DNA from: Chelativorans multitrophicus
GTDB lineage: Bacteria > Pseudomonadota > Alphaproteobacteria > Rhizobiales > Rhizobiaceae
Reading direction: 5' to 3'
Assembly (NCBI RefSeq): GCF_011317445.1
Contig: NZ_JAAAPL010000001.1
Location: forward strand, 1,755,001-1,819,000
Length of the DNA: 64,000 nt
Shown in pieces: positions 58,617 to 64,000 of this stretch (the stretch's first letter is position 1; every line of letters begins with the position of its first letter). The position numbers and the translations under genes were made by a program. The notes beneath the pieces are model-generated. The model was given only the letters and a program-made list of their open reading frames with translations. It was not told where the DNA came from and did no database searches.

Positions 58617-59110
58617 TGGCATCCCCCGCATTGCCGCCCAGGGCGGAACAGCCAAGTGTAGCGGATCGAGGCACCGGCGAAATCCATCGATTGGCGTAGT
58701 CGCCCGGCCTTTTAGCTCTTATGGGGGGCGTCTTGCGGCAGGCCGGCGTCGATTTTGATAAGGCAGCTCATTCCCGCGTGGGGGGAACCCCTAGTCCGTC
58801 ATCCGCCTCTTTTTAGAACCTTTAGGTCGAACTGCCGTCTTCTTTTGAAGCCGCAGCAGCGTGACACTTTCGGCGTTGGAGCGGAATCGCCCCTGGAACT
58901 TCGTTGTCATGCGTCCAGCGAGCCTCCGCTCAATTTTCGCTCAGGAGCAAAAGGGAGGACTGCAGAGAACACCGTCACGAAACGGCGTCCGCCGCGCGCC
59001 GATGCGCGCTCGGCCGTCTGATTGATCTATTTTCAACGGCCCGCACAGCGAAGGCCCTAAGAAGATGAATAGCGGTCAAGCTGTCGCGGCCTCGCTTGAG
59101 GACACGACAA
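58617..59110. other. Divergent intergenic region upstream of the secretion locus
   Basis: About 490 bp separate two divergent genes. This holds the promoter of the Gly-rich gene on the right and of the helical protein on the left. I looked for GGAAC-type -35 elements and found none with a proper partner. I see no gene or RNA here. Confidence 0.5.
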
Positions 59111-60829
59111 ATGGGTAACAACAACAACCACATTTTCGGCTGGCTCGATCCTTCGCAGGAACAGGAACAGCAGCAACAACAGCAGCAGCGTGAGCAGCAA
59201 CAGCAGCAGCAAACGCAGTCTAGCACGAACACCAACAACAACACGAATACGACGGATAGCACGTCGGACAGCACGTCAGACAGCACCGCGGGTGCAAATG
59301 CCGCGAGCAGCGCCACCAGTACTGGTGACAACACCAATCTGAATGGCAACGGCAATCTGAACGGAAACCTCAACGGCAATCTGAACACCACCACAAACGA
59401 CAACACCGTCACGAGCAACACGAACAGCACCACGACGGTCACGGTCGATGTCGGTGTCGACCTGACCGGCTATGAGCCTTCGGACGACGACTTTGCCGAT
59501 ATCGACAACAGCACGATCGAGGGCATGTTCAACATCAATTTCGAGAACATCCTGAACGAAGCGCTCGACGGAGCCGGCAACGACGTCGCCAATGTCATCA
59601 GCCAGGCAGCCAATATTTCTGACGATGACACCCTCAACAATGCCGAGGTCAGGAACGACGACTATTTCGGCCAGGAAATCGAATCCCACGGCGGCTTTGC
59701 CAAGGCTGACGACGGCATTTCGGCCGGCGGCGGCGGAGGAGACGGCGGCTCGGATGCCGACGCTGACGGTGGTGATGGCGGCTTCGGCGGTATAGCCGGG
59801 GCAACTGGCGGCACGGGCGGCAATGGCAGCGGAACCGCAGTCAGCGGCGCAGCCGGCGGCGACGCCGCGGGTGGCGCTGCGACTGGTGGCAGTTCCACTG
59901 GAGGCAACGGCGACAGCGGCCGGGCCGATGGCGGGCGCGGTGACGGCGGTCGCGGCGGCGACGGCGGTATCGGCACAGGCACCGGCCTGGGGCTCGGGCT
60001 TGGCCTTGGCATCGGCGCAGCTTTAGCAGGCGACGGCGATGACGGCGGCGACACCGATGGTGGCGACGGCGGCGACGGCGGGTCAAGCGGAGACGCTAAC
60101 GGTGGGGACACGGAAGATGCCAACGGTGGCGACGCTACCGCCGGCGACGGGGTCGATGCTATCGATGCTATAATCCCGATCCTGAACTTCGGCGGCGATA
60201 CCGGAGATGCCGGCGCAGGCGGAACCAATACCGCGGGTACGGGCGGCACCACCACTGGTGGGGCTGGCGGTGCCGGCGGAGCAGCCGGCCCGGGTGGCGC
60301 CGGTGGAGCTGGTGGCGCGGCGACTGGAACCGGCACTGGTGACGGTACCGGCACCGGTAGCGGCTTCGGAACCGGCGGCGCTGGTGGCGCCGGCGGCGCA
60401 GGCACCGGCGGCGCAGCCGTTAGCGGCGCGGCGACGGGTGGCGATTCCACAGCTGGCGATGCAACAGCCGGCGGTGGTGTAGGTGGCGGCGCGTTGAGCG
60501 GCGCCTGGGTAAGTGGTGATGGCGGTGACGGACTTGGCGGCTGGGCGTCAGCCGGAGGCGGCGGCGCAGGCGGCATGGGCGGCACGGCCCTCACGGGCGC
60601 GGGCGGCGCAGGCGGCGATGGCGGAAGCTGGGGGACGGGCAATGGGGACGATGGCTATGTCTACGGACACAGCACGGCCAGTGCCGATTCTGCCGTTAGC
60701 ACAAGCGCCTTCAACCAGGAAATCGTGATGGGTGCCAACCTGCAACAAAACGCGATCGACATGACCGTTGTAGGTGGTGATCTCACGAGCACCGTGGCAG
60801 GCGAAGACTTCGACGACGCAACCACCTAA
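59111..60829 (+). CDS. Gln/Asn-rich and Gly-rich fibroin-like protein, probable T1SS substrate
   Basis: This ~572-residue protein has no Sec signal peptide. It has a polyglutamine tract (~residues 17-40), an Asn/Thr/Ser-rich stretch with repeated NGNLNG units (~75-100), and an acidic mid-region (GYEPSDDDFADIDNSTIEGMFNINFENILNEAL). A ~320-residue Gly/Ala/Asp-rich part follows (GGDGG, GGAGGAGG, TGTGTGDGTG), and a non-repetitive C-terminus ends at DFDDATT. ATG 59111 follows GAGGA. The location upstream of a type I ABC exporter, the lack of a signal peptide and the C-terminal end suggest secretion by that exporter. Function is probably structural or adhesive; this is inferred. Confidence 0.75.
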   Translation: MGNNNNHIFGWLDPSQEQEQQQQQQQREQQQQQQTQSSTNTNNNTNTTDSTSDSTSDSTAGANAASSATSTGDNTNLNGNGNLNGNLNGNLNTTTNDNTVTSNTNSTTTVTVDVGVDLTGYEPSDDDFADIDNSTIEGMFNINFENILNEALDGAGNDVANVISQAANISDDDTLNNAEVRNDDYFGQEIESHGGFAKADDGISAGGGGGDGGSDADADGGDGGFGGIAGATGGTGGNGSGTAVSGAAGGDAAGGAATGGSSTGGNGDSGRADGGRGDGGRGGDGGIGTGTGLGLGLGLGIGAALAGDGDDGGDTDGGDGGDGGSSGDANGGDTEDANGGDATAGDGVDAIDAIIPILNFGGDTGDAGAGGTNTAGTGGTTTGGAGGAGGAAGPGGAGGAGGAATGTGTGDGTGTGSGFGTGGAGGAGGAGTGGAAVSGAATGGDSTAGDATAGGGVGGGALSGAWVSGDGGDGLGGWASAGGGGAGGMGGTALTGAGGAGGDGGSWGTGNGDDGYVYGHSTASADSAVSTSAFNQEIVMGANLQQNAIDMTVVGGDLTSTVAGEDFDDATT

Positions 60830-60874
60830 GGGGGGCGTTTTGTCGGCTTCGCCTCCGCAAGCCGATGAAACTGG

Positions 60875-60900
60875 GACTGCGCGGGCTTTCCCGCGCAGTC
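60875..60900 (+). terminator. Perfect hairpin between the Gly-rich gene and the 657-aa gene
   Basis: GACTGCGCGGG (60875-60885) and CCCGCGCAGTC (60890-60900) form a perfect 11-bp stem with a CTTT loop. There is no T-run (TTAATG follows), so it may attenuate rather than end transcription, lowering expression of the genes behind the Gly-rich protein. Confidence 0.6.
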
Positions 60901-60944
60901 TTAATGGCCATGCGATCAGCCGATCTTGAGAGGAGATGGCACTC

Positions 60945-62918
60945 ATGCACATGGATCGGATCACTGAAGCCATTGCCCATTTCATCGGGTTCTTCGACCT
61001 CACGGTCGAGGAAGCGCGCTTAAGAGAGGCTTACCAGGAGTTCAAGGCCGGGAAAGCTCTGAACGCTCCTCATCCCGACCTGCCTGACACGCGCCTTTCC
61101 TTCGAGGCGCCTTATCAGCTTTTAGGCTACGAGCCCGGGCTTGCCTACCAGGCGCCCCCACAGCCGATCGTTCCAATCGAAGCAGTTCACAAGCTCACCT
61201 TTTCCCGGCCCGAGGTGCCGCTTTCCGGCCCCCCCGATAGCGCTATATCCGGCGAGTTTTCCTCCGCGGCCGCGACGGTGGTTTACGCCGCTTCCTATCG
61301 TGTTCACCTGCCGGAGATCGAGCCGGTCGGCTCCGTGGCGAACTATTTTCACCAGGGCATCGGTCTTTCCGATGACGACTATTTCAGCGTCGGCGGCAAT
61401 GGACTGGTTTTCGCCCCCCATCCCGTAAGTGATGCCGCACTCATCGAGCTTGCGGAGCAAGCTTCCGAGTTCATGCATCTCGACCAGCTTGAAATGCCCA
61501 GGACGGCGGAAGAGATCGCGGGCTTCGTCAAGACCGCCGCCAACATCCTTGAGGGCGTGCCGGAGGATCAGCAGGACAATGTCACCGTCGCCCAAGAGGA
61601 ACAGATCGAAGGTTCCTTCGTAAATGGCGAGAGGGTTGATGGGGACATACCGAGATTCGAGGACTATCACAGCTTCGAGGACGAGACTGACAATTCCAAT
61701 AGCAGCGGCAATGCCAGGATTACGGAGAATGGCATCGAGATCGACGTGTCGGTTAGCGTCGAGGCCGGCGGCAATATTCTTATTAACAATGCGATTCTGA
61801 AGAGTTTCTGGACCGCCGCGCCCGTCACTGCGGTTATGGGTGAGCATATCGAGGTCAACGCGATCATCCAGATCAATGCCTGGTGCGATAACGACTATGT
61901 CACCTCCGCTGTTGGCGACTGGATTCGCCAGCCTGACCCGACGCAGTCTTTCAATATCGCCACGTTCGAGCGGTTCGACGACTTTGGGAAGCAAAACGAG
62001 GTCTCGAGTCCCGAACCCGATTTTCCGCAACATTGGGTGGTCACCCGGATCGAAGGCGATCTCATGATCATGAACTGGCTGCAACAGTTCACGTTCATGA
62101 GCGATAATGATATCGGTATCGCCTCCTCCTCAGGCGTCACCAGCCGGATCTATTCCGGTAACAACACCGCCTATAACGATATTTCGCTGAATGAGATCGG
62201 CTTCGGCTACGACCTCATCATCATCGGCGGCAATGTCTATGACGCCAGCATCATTCAACAGATGAACATCCTCTGCGATAACGATTTGATCGGCGCCGTC
62301 GAGGGCTTCGAAACCACCGGCAAAGGTTCGTTATCGACCTCTGATAACCTGCTCTGGAACCAGGCTCACATCTACAATGTGGGCGGCGCAAACCGGTTCG
62401 AGCAGATGCCCGAGGCCTATCGCCAGACGGCAGAAAAGCTTGCGGCCGGCGAGGATTACGTGAGCGATGGCATCCTGTCTGACCCCGCCTTTGCAGGTAC
62501 CGGCGCGCTCCGTGTGCTCTATATCAGCGGCGATCTGCTTAACCTGCAATACATCAAGCAGACCAACATCCTAGGCGACAGCGATCAGCTCGCCTTAGCG
62601 ATGAACGCCATCAAATCGCACCCGGATGCCGAATGGTCCGTCACGACCGGCAAAAACGTCCTGGCGAACAATGCTGCGATTATGGATCTCGACGCCCTCG
62701 GCAAAACCTATGTGGGCGCCGGGCAATATTCGACCGATGTCCTGATTCAAGCGGAGATCATTGGCACCGGCTCGGACCTCGGCGGCCAAAACCCGGACAT
62801 TCTGGTCAATGAAGCCATCGCCTTTCTGGATGACGAGGTGGCGGGACATTCCGAACACGTTCCGACGCATCACGGCGAGGCAGATTACCTCCACTCCGAC
62901 AGCACATTGCTAGGATGA
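60945..62918 (+). CDS. Repeat-containing protein of the type I secretion locus
   Basis: This ~657-residue protein has no signal peptide. After a non-repeated N-terminal half it carries two alternating degenerate motifs. Motif A is G(G/N/K)N-x-(L/A)-x-N-x-A-I near residues 275, 405, 466 and 568; motif B is GDL-x4-I-x-Q-x-N-I-L-x-D-(N/S)-D near 298, 369, 426 and 526. The D-N/S-D ends may bind calcium. I do not recognise a named family; the pattern suggests a beta-solenoid or adhesin-like fold. ATG 60945 lies nine bases after GGAG. The stop overlaps the ABC exporter by ATGA, so it is the likely partner or substrate of that exporter. Confidence 0.8.
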   Translation: MHMDRITEAIAHFIGFFDLTVEEARLREAYQEFKAGKALNAPHPDLPDTRLSFEAPYQLLGYEPGLAYQAPPQPIVPIEAVHKLTFSRPEVPLSGPPDSAISGEFSSAAATVVYAASYRVHLPEIEPVGSVANYFHQGIGLSDDDYFSVGGNGLVFAPHPVSDAALIELAEQASEFMHLDQLEMPRTAEEIAGFVKTAANILEGVPEDQQDNVTVAQEEQIEGSFVNGERVDGDIPRFEDYHSFEDETDNSNSSGNARITENGIEIDVSVSVEAGGNILINNAILKSFWTAAPVTAVMGEHIEVNAIIQINAWCDNDYVTSAVGDWIRQPDPTQSFNIATFERFDDFGKQNEVSSPEPDFPQHWVVTRIEGDLMIMNWLQQFTFMSDNDIGIASSSGVTSRIYSGNNTAYNDISLNEIGFGYDLIIIGGNVYDASIIQQMNILCDNDLIGAVEGFETTGKGSLSTSDNLLWNQAHIYNVGGANRFEQMPEAYRQTAEKLAAGEDYVSDGILSDPAFAGTGALRVLYISGDLLNLQYIKQTNILGDSDQLALAMNAIKSHPDAEWSVTTGKNVLANNAAIMDLDALGKTYVGAGQYSTDVLIQAEIIGTGSDLGGQNPDILVNEAIAFLDDEVAGHSEHVPTHHGEADYLHSDSTLLG

Positions 62919-64000
62919 CTGGTCGAGAACCCGTAATGTCGGAAATCATCCCTGCATCTACACCCATGTGGCAATGGCAGCAGAGCGATGGTCTCTCCCG
63001 GCCGGCCAATCAAGGCGACGGCTATTCGGCCGGCCGCGACCGGCTTTCGCACCCGGGACGGCTTGCCGTGACCGAGGCGCTGATTGACCAATTGGTGCTG
63101 GAGGTTTTCACCACCGTCGATAACGAAAGGCGGGAACACAGCGTTGTCGAGGCTCAGGAAAGCCCGAACGCGGTAAATGTGAATGCCATCCCAGCGAGCA
63201 CCGAGACAGATCTAAAGCCGGAGGAGGACCAGTTGTCCGGCGCCGATGAGCCCCAAAAACCCTTTGAGAGGCAGGAAGAGGTGCTAATTGAAGAACCGGC
63301 CCGGAAGGAAAGCAACGAAGGATCGCGCCTTAAAGGAATGGTCCCGATGGATGAAGACGGGGTTCCTGTCGAGGCAAGAAAGCGCACTCCCGCCGAACCG
63401 GCGGCTACGGCCGGCGGCGGACCGAGGAGCCAGCCTGCCGGCGGCGGTGACGGCGTCTTTCACAAGCGCCTTGGCCCGATCGATTTCGCCGCCTGCCTGA
63501 AGGCAGGCCTTAACGCGGTCCGCAAGAATCTGGCCATCGTGATGCTTTTCACGGTGGCCACCAACGTCCTTGTTCTGGCCATCCCGATATATCTCTTCCA
63601 GATTTCCGATCGTGTCATGACAAGCCGGTCGCTGGATACGCTTGTGATGCTGACCGTCGTGATCGTCGCCGCCGTAATCCTGCAGGCGGTGTTCGATGCC
63701 ATCAGGCGCTTCATTCTGATGCGAACTGCGGTGGAATTTGCCGCCCAGCTCGGCGCGCCCATCCTGAGCGCCGCGGCACGCGCTTCCCTCTACAGCAATG
63801 GTCGCGAGTACCAGACCCTGGGTGACCTGCAGCAGGTTCGTTCCTTCCTTGTCTCGCGCACGCTGCTGGCCTTTCTTGACGCACCGATCGCGCCGCTCTT
63901 CGTCCTTGCAGTGTTCCTGATCCACCCGCATCTGGGCTTTATTGTCGTTCTGACGGGCCTTCTGCTTCTAGCCTTCACCCTGCTCAATCAGCGCGCGACG
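62915..64000 (+). CDS. Type I secretion ABC transporter (PrsD-like), 5' part only
   Basis: The frame is open to the right edge, so only ~362 residues are visible. The first ~180 are an unusual acidic, low-complexity extension (Glu/Pro-rich). From ~181 comes the core FHKRLGPIDFAACLKAGLNAVRKNL, then TM segments (NLAIVMLFTVATNVLVLAIPIYLFQI and the following ones) and the loop LGDLQQVRSFLVSRTLLAFLDAPIAPLFVLAVFLIHPHLG. This is typical of PrsD/AprD-type exporters, whose ATPase domain should lie just outside the window. ATG 62915 overlaps the upstream stop; ATG 62936 is an alternative. It would need an MFP (PrsE) and an outer membrane channel. Confidence 0.87.
   Translation, partial: MTGREPVMSEIIPASTPMWQWQQSDGLSRPANQGDGYSAGRDRLSHPGRLAVTEALIDQLVLEVFTTVDNERREHSVVEAQESPNAVNVNAIPASTETDLKPEEDQLSGADEPQKPFERQEEVLIEEPARKESNEGSRLKGMVPMDEDGVPVEARKRTPAEPAATAGGGPRSQPAGGGDGVFHKRLGPIDFAACLKAGLNAVRKNLAIVMLFTVATNVLVLAIPIYLFQISDRVMTSRSLDTLVMLTVVIVAAVILQAVFDAIRRFILMRTAVEFAAQLGAPILSAAARASLYSNGREYQTLGDLQQVRSFLVSRTLLAFLDAPIAPLFVLAVFLIHPHLGFIVVLTGLLLLAFTLLNQRAT

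Noticed and set aside
58780-58810. A GGAAC motif upstream of the Gly-rich gene that looked like an EcfG (general stress) promoter.
   Set aside because: No CGTT-type -10 is found 16-17 bp downstream.
59662-60642. A proline-rich 326-residue frame antisense to the Gly-rich gene.
   Set aside because: Gly codons (GGN) read backwards give Pro (NCC), so the Pro-rich frame is an artefact of the Gly repeats.
59800-60650. Short repeated GGCGGC/GGCGCAGG units that could be taken for a CRISPR or VNTR array.
   Set aside because: There are no regularly spaced identical repeats with unique spacers; the pattern is codon repetition in a Gly/Ala-rich protein.

Overview
The window is about 64 kb of high-GC DNA from an alphaproteobacterium, most likely Hyphomicrobiales (Rhizobiales) close to the Mesorhizobium/Phyllobacteriaceae group. 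I infer this from the nadQ-nadABC arrangement, the thiCOSGE order behind a TPP riboswitch, an Omp25/31-like porin, ExoY/ExoF/ExoP-type polysaccharide genes, a divergent pobR-pobA pair and a CCCCCTCAAGG-type interspersed inverted repeat. I recognised no rRNA, tRNA, CRISPR array or insertion sequence. The taxon comes from gene content, not from a search.

Region 1 (1-14.6 kb) is core metabolism: the 5' part of a PQQ-dependent aldose dehydrogenase, a small P-loop protein, an AI-2E/PerM-type membrane protein, nadC-nadB-nadA with tandem NadQ-like operators behind nadQ, panB-panC, and a thiamine operon (riboswitch-thiC-thiO-thiS-thiG-thiE-thiD) with a long inverted repeat between thiC and thiO. Region 2 (14.6-21.3 kb) is accessory catabolism and envelope: an Omp25-like porin, a DapA-family lyase with a GntR regulator, a Tat-exported metallo-beta-lactamase-fold protein, a cupin, and pobR/pobA for 4-hydroxybenzoate.

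Region 3 (21.4-58.6 kb) is the notable part: an exopolysaccharide (EPS) locus wrapped around a hybrid NRPS-PKS cluster. The EPS genes are an orphan LuxR-type regulator with a degenerate receiver, a Crp/Fnr regulator, a polysaccharide pyruvyl transferase, a Wzy/ligase-like protein, a GH16 glycanase, a TIGR04325-type methyltransferase, a Wzx flippase, an ExoY-like initiating transferase, three glycosyltransferases, an ExoP-like Wzz/BY-kinase and an ExoF-like export protein. Between them, 27352-41789 is a four-gene operon: A-T; KS-AT-ACP-aminotransferase-C-A-T; C(degenerate)-A remnant-T-TE with a cysteine nucleophile; and a formyltransferase-like/GINT1-like protein. It is flanked by its own Sfp-type PPTase, a DegT-family aminotransferase and a GMC oxidoreductase. 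By colinearity it would couple a Leu-like starter to malonate, transaminate the beta-keto group, and add Gly. The sequence does not say whether the product is free or attached to the polysaccharide.

Region 4 (58.6-64 kb) is a probable type I secretion locus: a Gln/Asn-rich then Gly-rich fibroin-like protein, a 657-residue protein with alternating degenerate repeats, and the 5' part of a PrsD-type ABC exporter that runs off the right edge.
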